Positions 6,978 to 16,919 of a stretch of DNA of 64,000 nt are shown piece after piece; within the stretch, counting starts at the first letter, position 1; the number at the start of each line of letters is the position of its first letter. The stretch is from assembly GCA_030841105.1 (NCBI GenBank), contig JAVEDE010000029.1, positions 1 to 64,000 on the forward strand, read 5' to 3'. The translations under genes were made by a program, and so were the position numbers. The DNA is from Pyrinomonadaceae bacterium. GTDB taxonomy: Bacteria > Acidobacteriota > Blastocatellia > Pyrinomonadales > Pyrinomonadaceae. Below the pieces are notes generated by a model. It saw only the letters and a program-made list of their open reading frames with translations. It searched no databases and was not told the origin of the DNA.

Positions 6978-9023
6978 ATGAAAAACAGATGGTCGAATGT
7001 GTTGAAGCTTTGCGCGATAGCTCTCGCCCTATCGCTGTTCGCCGGGAGTATCTTCTTTACCGGCGTGAATAGTTCCAGAACAACTGCGGCCGCCGCGACG
7101 ACGACGAACGCCGCTACCCCGGCGGTACAGGAGGCCGAACCGAGCAGCGACAACTTGCCGCAAGTCGAATCAATGTCGGCGACGCCTTTGAAGGAAGCCA
7201 CGGCCGATGGCAGCAACGCGATCTTGTTCGTTCAGTTCGCGCCGGATCAAAAACTCGGCGATCAAGTGAAGACCGTCATTGACGACCGCGACGTGCTGCT
7301 TCGAGACGATGGCATGGAGGGTGACGAGAAGGCCGGCGACGGCACTTACTCCACGCTGATCTTTCTCGACTTCGAGGAGTTGGCTAAGAATCAGGACGAG
7401 ATTCAGGCCGTCAACGCGCTGCCCGAACCGACGCCCGACAAAGAAGAAGCTCCCACCGATACGAGCATCTCGGCGGCTAATAGGGAGACGGCCGCCGCCT
7501 CGACGCAACAGGCCGCAGTCGTGACGGAGGAAGAACGCGAGGACACGAATCTGGCCTCCGACACGTCGGTCGTGATGCCCGACTTCGACGAGACGCGCGA
7601 TTTCGTCGGCAACAAGTCCGTCCCGCTGGTTGATTTCCGCAACGTGCAGCCGGGTCAGATCGTGCCGCTGCGCCGCATCGGGACGTGGCGTCGCGTCATC
7701 CCCGAAAAGTCGCTGGTGATTACGAATCTGAACGTGGTGGAGAATCCCGGTCGCACGTTCAACCCCTGCACGGGCGCGGGCACGCCGATGGGGCGTTGGA
7801 CGTTCGGCTATCTCATGACGCAGATGGCGAACCAGCCCGTGACGGGCATCCATCCCTCGACGTTCGTGCGCAACTGGCTGAACAAATGGATGAGCAATCA
7901 GACGGTCAACGGTTGGACGGTCGCGCAACGGCAGAAGATTCAGACGCTCGTGATTGACCCGTGGGTGGCGGCGAGCGGCGGGCCGAACCGGCCGCTCAAT
8001 CTAGCCATCGCCCCGTTCAAATTGCTGGCGATCGTCAACCGCGTTGACCTGCGCAGCGCGGGCAGAGGCTACGGCGGCGGCAGCGCGGGCGAGGGGCGTT
8101 TCGTCTTCGGCGTCATTGACCGGACGGGCGCGGGCGGCATTGATCCGTATCCCGGCGGAGGCAGCCGCAACTGCCGCGAGACGCAGTTCACGGTGATCGC
8201 CGAGTACGGCATTGACCGGCGCGGCTGCGCCATCCGCGACTGGGGCAGGCAGTGGTACAACCTGAAGTTCCACGCGCTCGGCTCGCCGTCCTACAACGCC
8301 GCGCTGCAAGCCATCACCGATCAGTTCACGGCCGCCAACGGCGCGCCGCACAAACCGAACGGCAGCGCGCTCAACCAACTCCGCACCAACGAGGTCGAAC
8401 TCCAACTGGGGGTGGCTAATCCACCTATTTGGGAGTTGCGCGAATTCAAGATCGGTGGCGAGTCGCCGCCGGTCAATCCGGGTCAACTCGAAGAGGTGAC
8501 GGTCAAGCTCACGCCCGACCTGACCCGCAACCGCACCACCCTGCTGACCGACTACGTGAACCTGAACACGCCGAGCATTCTCACGCAGACCCACATCGTT
8601 CCGGCGACGTTCCAGTTTCAACTGTTCCTCGGCGGCTCGTCGCTCGCGCCGCGCAACCCGACGGCGGCAGTGGACGTGAACACGCACTGGAACAATCCCT
8701 CGCGAGGGCCGTTCATCACGAACCGTCAAGCCCGACACCTGTTCTCGGTCAACACCTGCAACGGTTGTCACACGGGCGAAACCAACACCGTCTTCACACA
8801 CATCAAGCCCGTCCCGTTCGGCACGGAGGCCGGACTGTCAGGCTTCATGAACGGCATCACGCCGGTGACGGGCGTCGTGCCCTTCAAGGTGGTTGACCCG
8901 GCGGACGGCGCGCCGACCAGAAAGTTCAACGAGTTCAGGCGACGTCGGATTGACCTCGACATCCTGATCCATTCGCCCTGTTTCTTCGACCTCGGACAAC
9001 ACTTCACCCCGCCCGTCCACTAA
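6978..9023 (+). CDS. secreted protein with choice-of-anchor X-like domain and one CxxCH motif
   Basis: This 681-residue product has an N-terminal signal or anchor (about 8-30) and a low-complexity Ala/Thr stretch. A domain at about 70-125 contains LLRDDGMEGDEKAGDGTYS, the calcium-loop-like pattern of choice-of-anchor X domains. A long unknown region follows, then a single TCNGCH at about residue 595. CNGCH fits covalent haem c attachment, but no partner methionine is obvious, and isolated CxxCH motifs also occur in metal-binding secreted proteins. It probably acts in the periplasm or at the surface. It stands alone and ends before a strong bidirectional terminator. Function unknown. Confidence 0.75.
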   Translation: MKNRWSNVLKLCAIALALSLFAGSIFFTGVNSSRTTAAAATTTNAATPAVQEAEPSSDNLPQVESMSATPLKEATADGSNAILFVQFAPDQKLGDQVKTVIDDRDVLLRDDGMEGDEKAGDGTYSTLIFLDFEELAKNQDEIQAVNALPEPTPDKEEAPTDTSISAANRETAAASTQQAAVVTEEEREDTNLASDTSVVMPDFDETRDFVGNKSVPLVDFRNVQPGQIVPLRRIGTWRRVIPEKSLVITNLNVVENPGRTFNPCTGAGTPMGRWTFGYLMTQMANQPVTGIHPSTFVRNWLNKWMSNQTVNGWTVAQRQKIQTLVIDPWVAASGGPNRPLNLAIAPFKLLAIVNRVDLRSAGRGYGGGSAGEGRFVFGVIDRTGAGGIDPYPGGGSRNCRETQFTVIAEYGIDRRGCAIRDWGRQWYNLKFHALGSPSYNAALQAITDQFTAANGAPHKPNGSALNQLRTNEVELQLGVANPPIWELREFKIGGESPPVNPGQLEEVTVKLTPDLTRNRTTLLTDYVNLNTPSILTQTHIVPATFQFQLFLGGSSLAPRNPTAAVDVNTHWNNPSRGPFITNRQARHLFSVNTCNGCHTGETNTVFTHIKPVPFGTEAGLSGFMNGITPVTGVVPFKVVDPADGAPTRKFNEFRRRRIDLDILIHSPCFFDLGQHFTPPVH

Positions 9024-9108
9024 ACGACGCCGTAGGGGACATCAACGCCGGGAGGTTGCATAAAGACCGCCCGGCACAACTCAAAACTAAGGCATAGCCT
9101 ACACAAAC

Positions 9109-9146
9109 TAAGGCCGGGTAACGCAGCTAAGCGTTACCCGGCCTTA
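9109..9146. terminator. bidirectional hairpin terminator
   Basis: A perfect 16-base-pair stem (arms 9109-9124 and 9131-9146) with a 6-base loop lies between the convergent CxxCH protein and PQQ-propeller genes. A/T-rich ends on both sides suit termination in both directions. Confidence 0.8.
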
Positions 9147-9214
9147 CTCATTGCGGCTAACGACGCGGAGCGAAACGGCGGAGCCGTTTGTGCCCAGCGG
9201 CGCGTGCTTGGGCA

Positions 9215-10504
9215 TTAGCGCGCGGGTGTGAGGCGCGTGAGGCCGGTCGAGTCGCGTATGTAGAGGTCTGCGCCGAGGAGGACGGGCATCGCGTAGGTCT
9301 CCGCGTCGGCCACGTCGTAACGCTCGACGGCCTCGAAGGCCGCCGTCGCGCGGCGTGCGACGATGAGGTCTGCGCCGTTGGTGAGATAGATCAGGTTGGA
9401 CGGCGTGAGCAGCACAGAGGCGTGTTCGCCCTCGCGCCCTTCGGTCATCCAACGCACCGCGCCGGTCTTCGCGTCGAGCGCGACGAACTGGCCTTTGCGC
9501 TTGACCGAGTGGGCGTACAAAAGTCCGTCGCCGTACACGGGCGAACTCATGTACATCGTCACGTCGGCGTTCTTCCAAGCCTCTGTTGCCTGCCACTTCT
9601 TCGCCGCGTCCTGCTTGAGCGTGTAGGCGTGTGTGCCCTGCCGCGTGCCGGAGACGACGAGGTGCGTGCCCGTCCAGACAGGCGTCGTGATGTTCTCGTG
9701 CCAGTCGTCGGGGAACGGCATCGTCCACAGTTCCCTGCCCGTCTTCGCGTCGAGCGAGACGACGGAACTGTTGGTCATCGTCGCGATCTGCTCCGTGCCC
9801 GCGACGTTGAAGACGACCGGCGACGCGTAACCCGGCCCCGCGCCGCGCCACTCCCATTTCGACTCGCCCGTCGCCGGGTCGAGCGCCAAGACCTGACCGC
9901 CGTGGACGTCGCTGCCGACCTGTATGACCACGAGGCCGCCCACGATGAGCGGCGAGGCGGCCGTCCCGCAAAAGAGTTTCGATGTGTCCACGGTCTTCGA
10001 GAAATCTTTTGCCCACAGGCGGCGACCCGTCGCCGTGTCCCAAGCCGTGACGACTCCGGTCGTGCCGATGGTGAACAAACGCGCGCCCGCGACGAGCGGC
10101 GTCGCGTTCGGCCCTTTCGCCATCTTCACCGCGTACTGGTTCTTCTGAAACGGCGCGGCGTATTTCTGCTGCCAGAGAATTTTCCCGTCCGCGAGATTAA
10201 CCGCCGTGACAATCTCTTCGGGGTCGCGGCGGCTGTGGACGAACGCGCTCTTGCCCGCGACGACCGGCGACGCATAGCCCTCGCCCACCTCGACGCGCCA
10301 CACACGCTGCCACGCCTTCGGCCAACTGCCGGGCGTGTTCTTCGCTGGCACGACGCCGTCGCGCGCAGGGCCGCGCCACTGCGTCCAATCCTGCGCGCGT
10401 GCGTGCGACGCGAACCCGAGCGCGAAGAGCGTCAACGCGAGCACTGCGGCGGGCGTGCCCGGGCGACGCCCGCGCGAGTTGTTAGCGTTAGCTTGTGTGT
10501 CCAT
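9215..10504 (-). CDS. PQQ-like beta-propeller protein, secreted
   Basis: The 429-residue protein has a signal peptide ending near SHARAQ and then QDWTQWRGPARDG, the usual opening of this family. Repeated blades follow, with patterns such as VTAWDTATGRRLWAK, VLALDPATGESKWEW and VSLDAKTGRELW. These are PQQ-type tryptophan-docking repeats forming an eight-bladed propeller. No dehydrogenase active-site residues are evident, so it may be a scaffold or binding protein rather than an alcohol dehydrogenase. I chose the ATG at 10504, preceded by GAGGGGA. It follows the amidohydrolase gene after about 50 bases and is probably co-transcribed with it. Confidence 0.88.
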   Translation of the reverse strand: MDTQANANNSRGRRPGTPAAVLALTLFALGFASHARAQDWTQWRGPARDGVVPAKNTPGSWPKAWQRVWRVEVGEGYASPVVAGKSAFVHSRRDPEEIVTAVNLADGKILWQQKYAAPFQKNQYAVKMAKGPNATPLVAGARLFTIGTTGVVTAWDTATGRRLWAKDFSKTVDTSKLFCGTAASPLIVGGLVVIQVGSDVHGGQVLALDPATGESKWEWRGAGPGYASPVVFNVAGTEQIATMTNSSVVSLDAKTGRELWTMPFPDDWHENITTPVWTGTHLVVSGTRQGTHAYTLKQDAAKKWQATEAWKNADVTMYMSSPVYGDGLLYAHSVKRKGQFVALDAKTGAVRWMTEGREGEHASVLLTPSNLIYLTNGADLIVARRATAAFEAVERYDVADAETYAMPVLLGADLYIRDSTGLTRLTPAR

Positions 10505-10555
10505 CGTATTTCCCCTCACCGTTCACGACCTGTTTGAGCCGCCTGCAATCGTCGC

Positions 10556-11824
10556 CTAGTTTCCGCCTTTGAACACCTTGCCGTTCTTCATCACGAAGCT
10601 CACTTTCTTGAGCGTCGAGATTTGGTCGAGCGGGTTCTCCGGCGTGGCGATGATGTCTGCGAACTGACCCGCGCTGATCGCGCCGCGCGCGCGTTCGACG
10701 CCGAGCAGGCGCGCCGCGTTCGGGATCAAAGCGCGCAGGATGTCTGCGGGCGGGATGCCTGCGGCGACGAACACGTCAACGAGCGACATCGTCCAAGTGC
10801 CGCGCGTCTCATCGGGCGCGGAGAAGATGAGGTCGCTGCCGAAGGCGAGCGTGACGCCGAGTTTGTGCGCGCGGCGCAGGCGATCCACGCTGCGGTCGTA
10901 GAAACGTTTCGCAATCTCCGGCGGGATGTCGTAGGCCAGCCACGCCTTCTCGTTGAAGTCGGTGCTGACGAGCACGACGTTGTTCTTTTTCGCCAGCGCG
11001 AGCGCCTCGTCCGACATCTCGAAGCCGTGCTCGATGGAGGCGACGCCCGCCTCGGCCGCGTTGCGCGCGCCCTGTTCCGTGACGCAATGCGCGGCCAACT
11101 TCAACCCGGCCGTCGCCGCTTCCGCGACCATGTACTTGATGTCTTCGACCGAATAGATGTAAGGCTGATCGTCCACGACGATCTTGATGACGCGCGCGCC
11201 GAAGTGCGCGTTCTCGCGGATGGCCTTGCGCATCTCGTCGCGCGTGTCGGCGTAGAAGTATTCCGGCTCGCCGAGGTGTCGGCGTTCGGGTTGGAGTTGA
11301 TACTGCCCGCCGAAGGGCGCGATGATGCGGCCGGAGTTGATGATCGTGGGGCCGGGGATGAGTCCCTGATCAATAGCGCGGCGCAAGTCGGTCGAGACGT
11401 AGTTGGCGTCGTTGCCGACGTCGCGGATGGTGGTGAAACCGGAGGCGAGCATATCGCGAGAGTTGACGACGCCATGGATGGCGCGCTCGGCGTTGGTGTG
11501 CGTCAGGTCGTAGAAGAACAGCGAGCCGCGTTCGCGTGTGCGACGGCCGCCGATGAGAAACGCCATGTGCGTGTGGCAGTCGAAGAGACCGGGCAGCACT
11601 GTCTGGCGCGAGAGGTCAACGACGGTCGCGCCCGCAGGTATCTGCACGTCCGCGCCGACCGCCTTGATGCGCGCGCCCTCGACGAGAATGATCTGGTTCG
11701 TGAGCGTCGTGCCCGTCTCCGGCACGACGAGTTTACCGGCCTTGATGGCCGTCACCTGCTGCGCGGAGATGGTGGCAACGCTGAGGACAAAGACGAAAAC
11801 GGCGAGACAGAGAAATCTTTTCAT
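10556..11824 (-). CDS. metal-dependent amidohydrolase (imidazolonepropionase/Xaa-Pro dipeptidase-like), secreted
   Basis: The 422-residue product has a signal peptide ending near TISAQQ and an amidohydrolase TIM barrel. Visible metal-site elements are CHTHMAF (HxH), a KIVVDD lysine strand, AAHCVTEQG, SIEHGFE and FGSDLIF (final Asp). This pattern fits the binuclear subtype II amidohydrolases that hydrolyse cyclic amides or prolyl dipeptides. Specificity is not determined. The start MKRFLCL at 11824 has AAGGGAA upstream and gives a proper signal peptide. It is the first gene of a likely two-gene operon with the PQQ-propeller protein. Confidence 0.9.
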   Translation of the reverse strand: MKRFLCLAVFVFVLSVATISAQQVTAIKAGKLVVPETGTTLTNQIILVEGARIKAVGADVQIPAGATVVDLSRQTVLPGLFDCHTHMAFLIGGRRTRERGSLFFYDLTHTNAERAIHGVVNSRDMLASGFTTIRDVGNDANYVSTDLRRAIDQGLIPGPTIINSGRIIAPFGGQYQLQPERRHLGEPEYFYADTRDEMRKAIRENAHFGARVIKIVVDDQPYIYSVEDIKYMVAEAATAGLKLAAHCVTEQGARNAAEAGVASIEHGFEMSDEALALAKKNNVVLVSTDFNEKAWLAYDIPPEIAKRFYDRSVDRLRRAHKLGVTLAFGSDLIFSAPDETRGTWTMSLVDVFVAAGIPPADILRALIPNAARLLGVERARGAISAGQFADIIATPENPLDQISTLKKVSFVMKNGKVFKGGN

Positions 11825-12048
11825 CAATTCCCTTTCCATAATTGCTGCGTGTTGTGTTGATGTCTGACAGACTGGCAGAAACTCGCGCCCGCTTGATACA
11901 AGCCTCTACGACGCGGCGGGTGGAGGAGTTCGACAAAAGGACGCGTCAGTCGTCGCCAACGCGCGGCGGGCGTTTGTTCGCGCGCGGCAGTTGTGACGGC
12001 GCGCGCCACTTTCACTGTCGGCGGCACTGTTGGCGGCGCGCCGTCGCT

Positions 12049-13713
12049 TTAGCGTTTGACGACGAAACGCCCGTTAGTCCAGTTCAGATCGTAAACTTTC
12101 GCGCCCGCGCGGTTCGTGACCGAGATGGTCGTGCCGACGCGCGGCAGTTCGTAGTTGAGATTCGGGTCGAAAGGCACGGGCAATATCTCGTCCGTCACGT
12201 CGCTCCACTTCTCAAAATCGTAGCGAAGAAAGAAGAGTCTGGACGTTGCCCGCGCGGAAGCGGAACCGGGGAGCGTGTGACTGAGCGCGACGAGGTAACC
12301 GGTAGGAGTGTTACCGTCGGCTGTCGCCCTGTCGCGGAACACGGTCAGCACGTATTGACCGGACGCGCCTTTTTTGAGCGAGATGTAGCCGTTCGCTTCA
12401 TCCACCAACGCGTTGCCACTTCGCAGCAGGGCGGCGCGGTCGCCTGTGGGGATGTCGAGGTAACGCTCCGGCAGCGTGTAGAAATAGTCGCGCACGCCGC
12501 GCATCATTCGTCCTGTCCCGGCTGCCGGACGCTTCTTGGACGTGTTCGGCGTGCGCGACGGCGAGTCGTCCGCGTCCGTGTTGGACGTTGCGGCATTGCC
12601 GGTTGGGGCGTTGCCCGCGGGCGCTGTGCCCGAAGGGGCTTTGCCCGTCGGTGGAGATGATTTGGTGGCGGCGCGGCGGCGCGCGAGGGCGGCGAAGACA
12701 CCGTTCGGATACTTGTCGAGATACGCCTTGAAGTCTTCCGGGTCGGAACTGTTCTTGATTGACTCCCAGAAGCTCAACTCGACGGCGGCCGGGTCAACCG
12801 TTCGCCCCGTGGTGGGTGCGGGCGCGCTCGCCGTAGCCGCAGTCTCCGGCCTCCACGCGCCGTTGCGTGTGAAGATGAAGTCGCCGCTTTCGTGGCCGGA
12901 GTTGCGCAGAGGGTTGTATTCGGGCGTCTGGTTGGCGCGCCCCGCCACGCTCTCGGCGACGTAATCGCTGAACAGTTCGCCGGCCGTGAACTGCTCGCGC
13001 TCCATCTGCTTGAGGCCGCGCAGCAGAGCGCCCGCGAAGACGGAGTGTTTGCCGCTGCCGCCGTCGGCCACGGGTTCGTTGCCGCCCGAAGCCATCAACG
13101 TGCGCGACTTGCCCGCCCACATCTTCTGCAAATATCGCTGCCGCTCCGAAGGCGCGGGCAGACTCGCTTCCAGCCCGCGCGTCAGCGTGCCCGAATAACA
13201 ACTGTCCGAGACGATGAGGACGTGCTTGGCCGGGATGCCGCGAATGTTGCTGGTGATGTCGTCCGCGCTGATCCAGTTTGAGTTGTCGTCGAGCCGCGCG
13301 TCCACGGGCAGCCAGTAGGCTTTGTCAATCTCCTTGTCGTTGACGCCGTGCCCCGCGTAATAGATGAGCAGGTTGGAGTCGGCCGTAAGTTCCCTGCGGT
13401 AAGAGTTGATGGCGGAGATGATCTGTTGCCGCGTGCCGTTCAAGAGCAGCTTGGTCTGGAAGCCGTAGTTGTCGCGCAGGAGCGCGTCAATCTCGCGGGC
13501 GTCGTCTTCGGCGGTCTTCAAATGCTGGACGTGCTGGTAGGCGTTGTTGCCGATGACGAGCGCGAAGTAGCGACCCGCGTCGGCCTGCTGCGCGCCGAGG
13601 CCGACGCCGCGCGCCTCTTGCGCCGCGCGTGCGGCAAGCGTCAAACAACCGAACGAGACGAAGACGAGGGCGGCGGCGAAGATGCGTCGCAGGAGGGGAA
13701 CGGTTAATTTCAT
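12049..13713 (-). CDS. secreted caspase-family (C14) protease with C-terminal extension
   Basis: The 554-residue protein has an N-terminal signal peptide (residues 1-32) and a caspase-like domain starting RYFALVIGNNAY. The catalytic histidine is in YYAGHG (about 112) and the cysteine in SDSCYSG (about 162). These define the p20 core of bacterial caspase homologues, which cut after Arg, Lys or Asp. A Pro/Ala/Thr-rich linker follows (about 335-380), then a C-terminal domain of about 150 residues that I do not recognise. In-frame ATGs upstream (to 13794) lack signal-peptide features, so I start at 13713. Export is notable, since many prokaryotic caspases in defence or signalling are cytosolic. 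Confidence 0.88.
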   Translation of the reverse strand: MKLTVPLLRRIFAAALVFVSFGCLTLAARAAQEARGVGLGAQQADAGRYFALVIGNNAYQHVQHLKTAEDDAREIDALLRDNYGFQTKLLLNGTRQQIISAINSYRRELTADSNLLIYYAGHGVNDKEIDKAYWLPVDARLDDNSNWISADDITSNIRGIPAKHVLIVSDSCYSGTLTRGLEASLPAPSERQRYLQKMWAGKSRTLMASGGNEPVADGGSGKHSVFAGALLRGLKQMEREQFTAGELFSDYVAESVAGRANQTPEYNPLRNSGHESGDFIFTRNGAWRPETAATASAPAPTTGRTVDPAAVELSFWESIKNSSDPEDFKAYLDKYPNGVFAALARRRAATKSSPPTGKAPSGTAPAGNAPTGNAATSNTDADDSPSRTPNTSKKRPAAGTGRMMRGVRDYFYTLPERYLDIPTGDRAALLRSGNALVDEANGYISLKKGASGQYVLTVFRDRATADGNTPTGYLVALSHTLPGSASARATSRLFFLRYDFEKWSDVTDEILPVPFDPNLNYELPRVGTTISVTNRAGAKVYDLNWTNGRFVVKR

Positions 13714-13891
13714 AAGACTGCCTGCGGGCTTGCGGGTCAACTGAAAAAGTCCTGACTTGAGGGGCGGCAACTTTGTTGAAAGACGTGACGCCAAAGAGTA
13801 GTTTAAACCCCGGAAGGCGTCAACATTACGAGTTGTCCCAACAGTCCGCGCGGATGTGTTATAAGAAGCGCGTCCGTCCTACAATTCACCT

Positions 13892-15601
13892 ATGCAGAGG
13901 AGCAATCAGATCGTGAGAAAGATCGCCGCACTTCTCCTGTTCGCGTCCCTATCCTTCAATTCGTTCGCCGTCGCCTTCGCGCAGACGCCCGCCGCTGCCG
14001 CGTCGCCGGAGCGCATTGACGCGGAAGCCTACTGGAAGATTCGCAAGGAGGGGACGGAGCGTTCGCAGGCCATGCGCACGCTGCACTACCTCGCCGACGT
14101 GTACGGGCCGCGCCTGACCGGCTCGCCCAACTTCAAGGCCGCCGCCGACTGGACGGTGAAGCAGATGGACGCGTGGGGCTTCCAGAACACGCACCTCGAA
14201 CCGTGGGACTTCGGCCATCCCGGCTGGCTCAACGAACGTCTCTCGGCGCACATCGTCTCGCCGGTCAAAGACGCGCTCGTCTGCGAGGCGCTCGCGTGGA
14301 CGCCGGGGACGAACGGCGCGGTCACGGGTCGCGCCTACCAACTCGTCCTGCCCGAACGACAGACGAAGGAACAGTTGACCGCTTTCCTCGAAGGCATCAG
14401 GGGGCAGGTCAGGGGCAAGATCGTGCTCGTCGGCAGACACCAGATTGTGCCCGTCACCTTCAACCCGCAGAACAAGCGGCGCGAAGACCAAGAGGTGCGC
14501 AACCAGTACGACCCGAACAGCCCGACGCCCGCGCCGCCCTTCGCCGCGCCCGCGCCGTCGCCTTCGCCCGCGCCGAACGCCGCCGCTCAGCCGACGCCGC
14601 CCGCGATTCTGACCCCGGCACAGGCGGGCGAGCAACTCGATCAATTCCTTTTAGCGAGCGGCGTGCTCGTCCGCATTAACGATGCGGGGCGCGAGCACGG
14701 GCAGATTCGCGCCTTCAACAACCGCACCTTCGACGTGTCGAAAGTCGTGCCCACGGTCGTCATGCGTAACGAGGACTACGGCCGCATCAGTCGCATCCTT
14801 GCCGACGGTACGCCGGTCGAGTTGGAGTTCAACATCGTCAACCGCAACTACCCGGAGGGGCGCACGTCCTACAACGTCGTCGGCGAGATACCGGGCAGCG
14901 ATCTGAAAGACGAGGTGGTGATGCTCGGCGGTCACCTCGATTCGTGGCACGCGGCGACGGGCGCGACCGACAACGCCGTCGGCTGCACGATCATGCTTGA
15001 GGCCGCGCGCATCCTGCGCACGCTTGGGCTTAAGCCGCGCCGCACGATCCGCGTCGCGCTGTGGAGCGGCGAGGAGCAAGGGCTTCTAGGCTCGAAGGCT
15101 TACGTCAAGGAACACTTCGGCACGTTCGAGCAGCCGAAGCCGGAGTATGCCAAGTTCAATGGCTACTTCAACGTTGATTCGGGGACGGGGCGCATCCGCG
15201 GCGCAAACGTCTTCGGGCCGCCGGAGACGGCGACCGTGCTGCGGCAGGCGCTCGCGCCGTTCGAGGACTTGGGCGTCTTCGGGGCGATTGCCACGACGAG
15301 CCGCCGCACGGGCGGGACAGACAGCACCTCTTTCAACGAGGCGGGGCTGCCCGGCATCGGCCTCGGCCAAGACCCCATCGAATACGGCACGCACACTTGG
15401 CACACGAACCTCGACACCTACGAGCGCATCGTCGAGTCGGATGTGCGGAGCGCGGCCATCGTGGTGGCGGCGGCCGTCTATCACCTCGCCACGCGCGACG
15501 CGATGCTGCCGCGCTTCACAAAGGACAAGATGCCCGCCCCTCCGCCGACGCCTACGCCGACACCGACGCCTGCGCCGAGTCCGGCAGCGACGCCGCGTTG
15601 A
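13892..15601 (+). CDS. M28 family metallopeptidase with PA-like insertion, secreted
   Basis: The 569-residue product has a signal peptide ending near AVAFAQ. Its dizinc aminopeptidase domain shows the ligands in order: [16 protein letters not shown] (His and Asp, about 347-362), [10 protein letters not shown] (general base Glu and ligand), VDSGTG (Asp) and HTWHTNLDT (His, about 505). A protease-associated domain lies between about 110 and 290, interrupted by a proline-rich linker. The family includes carboxypeptidase Q and aminopeptidase S-type enzymes that remove single residues. A GTG at 13913, with GAGGAG upstream, is an alternative start. The C-terminus is a Pro/Thr-rich tail. Confidence 0.92.
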   Translation: MQRSNQIVRKIAALLLFASLSFNSFAVAFAQTPAAAASPERIDAEAYWKIRKEGTERSQAMRTLHYLADVYGPRLTGSPNFKAAADWTVKQMDAWGFQNTHLEPWDFGHPGWLNERLSAHIVSPVKDALVCEALAWTPGTNGAVTGRAYQLVLPERQTKEQLTAFLEGIRGQVRGKIVLVGRHQIVPVTFNPQNKRREDQEVRNQYDPNSPTPAPPFAAPAPSPSPAPNAAAQPTPPAILTPAQAGEQLDQFLLASGVLVRINDAGREHGQIRAFNNRTFDVSKVVPTVVMRNEDYGRISRILADGTPVELEFNIVNRNYPEGRTSYNVVGEIPGSDLKDEVVMLGGHLDSWHAATGATDNAVGCTIMLEAARILRTLGLKPRRTIRVALWSGEEQGLLGSKAYVKEHFGTFEQPKPEYAKFNGYFNVDSGTGRIRGANVFGPPETATVLRQALAPFEDLGVFGAIATTSRRTGGTDSTSFNEAGLPGIGLGQDPIEYGTHTWHTNLDTYERIVESDVRSAAIVVAAAVYHLATRDAMLPRFTKDKMPAPPPTPTPTPTPAPSPAATPR

Positions 15602-15635
15602 TTTGGCTGACGCGTCGCCGCCGTTGACACGCGAG

Positions 15636-15680
15636 AAGCCCCGCCAACGGCGACAGAGAATGTCGCCATTGGCGGGGCTT
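15636..15680 (+). terminator. hairpin terminator after the M28 peptidase
   Basis: Two 20-base arms pair with a single G-T mismatch around a 5-base loop, followed by AAAATTT. It lies 35 bases after the stop codon, between convergent genes, and may serve both. Confidence 0.8.
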
Positions 15681-15770
15681 AAAATTTGCGCGTCGCGCGT
15701 GTGTCGCTGAATGAAGCGCACGCGCGGTCGCGGGTTCGTTGCGCGGTAGCGCGCGTTTCGGAAGCGCGCG

Positions 15771-15995
15771 TTATTCGGCCGTCGAGGTCGCCGGGTCAAC
15801 GAAGAGATTAGCGAAGGCGCGACGCGGGTCGGGCGTGTGACGCTGCTGCAATTCCTTGATCCAAGTGGTGACGTGGCCGGCGATGTCGCGCGTCGCTTGG
15901 CGCGCGCTGTTGGTTTCGGGGACGCGGCTCTCGGCCGTCTTTTTGCCCGTTGCGTGTCTCTCAGACCGCTTGATGATTCTAATGTTCGTGTTCAT
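15771..15995 (-). CDS. small hypothetical protein
   Basis: From the ATG at 15995, with GGAG nine bases upstream, the frame gives 74 residues. The N-terminus is basic (MNTNIRIIKRSERH) and the rest mostly helical, ending in an acidic tail. The frame is open upstream, but those codons are GC-poor and cross a terminator, so the longer form is unlikely. No domain is recognised. Confidence 0.6.
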   Translation of the reverse strand: MNTNIRIIKRSERHATGKKTAESRVPETNSARQATRDIAGHVTTWIKELQQRHTPDPRRAFANLFVDPATSTAE

Positions 15996-16099
15996 GGGGG
16001 TATCTCCGTCGTCAGTCAATCCTCTTAAAACTTCGTTAGCGGGTCTCCAATTTACGTCCCATCTACTAACGCGAGATTCAGACTGAAAACGGATCATGC

Positions 16100-16163
16100 A
16101 AAAAAATTTCGGGCGGGCGATGAAAAGCCCGTTGGGTGGGAGTCGCGACGACTGTGCGACTCC
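16100..16163 (-). terminator. double hairpin with U-tract downstream of the infA gene pair
   Basis: Read on the minus strand, a perfect 8-base-pair hairpin (16139-16163) is followed by a shorter GC stem (16110-16131) and a run of seven T residues ending at 16100. This is a convincing intrinsic terminator for the 126-residue protein gene and infA. Confidence 0.7.
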
Positions 16164-16186
16164 GCGAGGTGTGTAGCTTGGGTCAG

Positions 16187-16567
16187 TTAGTGGCCGACGG
16201 GTATCCTCTGAAAGCGAGATTTCCCTTCGGGGTCTTCCCAAGAAATATCCAGCACGTAAGGCCGTATCGCGCCCGCGATCACTTTGAGACGTTCCAACTG
16301 GTCGTCCGTGGGGTCGGCCAATTTCCCGTCAATCAACGTTTTGTGCGGCATGACGGCCTTCTCGCGCGCCTGTATATACTTGACGGCCTCGAACCTGATG
16401 TGCGCCCGCGAAGGCGCGCCTGAGGTCTCTTCGTCCTTCAAAAAGACGGTGAGAATCTCGACACACCGGAGCGGCTGGTCGCTCGCGTTCATCAACTCCA
16501 GACGCGTCTGCGCGCCGTCGCCGGTGAAGGCAAGAACAAAGGGAGACGCTATAACTTCGCTGCTCAT
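16187..16567 (-). CDS. conserved-looking cytosolic protein, function unknown
   Basis: The 126-residue product lacks a signal peptide or membrane segment and appears to be a compact beta-rich domain (TRLELMNASDQPLRCVEI, then RAHIRFEAVKYIQ, then YVLDISWEDPEG). I do not recognise the family. It follows infA by 35 bases and shares its terminator, so it is probably co-expressed with the translation factor. Confidence 0.7.
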   Translation of the reverse strand: MSSEVIASPFVLAFTGDGAQTRLELMNASDQPLRCVEILTVFLKDEETSGAPSRAHIRFEAVKYIQAREKAVMPHKTLIDGKLADPTDDQLERLKVIAGAIRPYVLDISWEDPEGKSRFQRIPVGH

Positions 16568-16602
16568 AATCTTTTCTGTGGGCGAAAAACACGCCCCGCG
16601 CC

Positions 16603-16824
16603 TTATTTGTAGCGATACGTGATGCGGCCTCTGGTCAGGTCATACGGCGACAATTCGACGCTCACGCGGTCGCCCGCCAATATGCGGATGTGATTTTTAC
16701 GCATCTTGCCGCCGATTTGAGCCAGCACCAAATGATCGCCGCCGTCGAGTTTCACTTTGAAAAACGCGTTCGGCAGTTTATCAATGACCACGCCTTCGGC
16801 CGGAACTAAGTCTTCTTTAGCCAA
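16603..16824 (-). CDS. infA: translation initiation factor IF-1
   Basis: The 73-residue protein is a full-length S1/OB-fold IF-1, with [29 protein letters not shown] and the C-terminal [11 protein letters not shown] characteristic of the family. It binds the ribosomal A site with IF-2 and IF-3 during initiation. The start codon is TTG, seven bases after a good AGGAG. It lies outside the ribosomal protein operons where infA often sits, beside an RRM protein gene, so this may be one of several copies. Confidence 0.96.
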   Translation of the reverse strand: MAKEDLVPAEGVVIDKLPNAFFKVKLDGGDHLVLAQIGGKMRKNHIRILAGDRVSVELSPYDLTRGRITYRYK

Positions 16825-16865
16825 TATGTTTCTCCTTCGAGTGTTAGATGCAATTTAACCGCAAC

Positions 16866-16905
16866 GCGACCGGCGAGAGCGATATTCAACGCTCTCGCCG
16901 GTCGC
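16866..16905 (-). terminator. hairpin terminator after the RRM gene
   Basis: A perfect 16-base-pair GC-rich stem with an 8-base loop lies 15 bases beyond the RRM stop codon. The following minus-strand bases are only moderately T-rich, so read-through into infA is possible. Confidence 0.65.
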
Positions 16906-16919
16906 TTGTCTGCGTTTCG

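Noticed and set aside
10341..10360. Second sigma-54 promoter at a TGGCACG match
   Set aside because: No TTGC block at the required spacing and located inside the PQQ-propeller gene.
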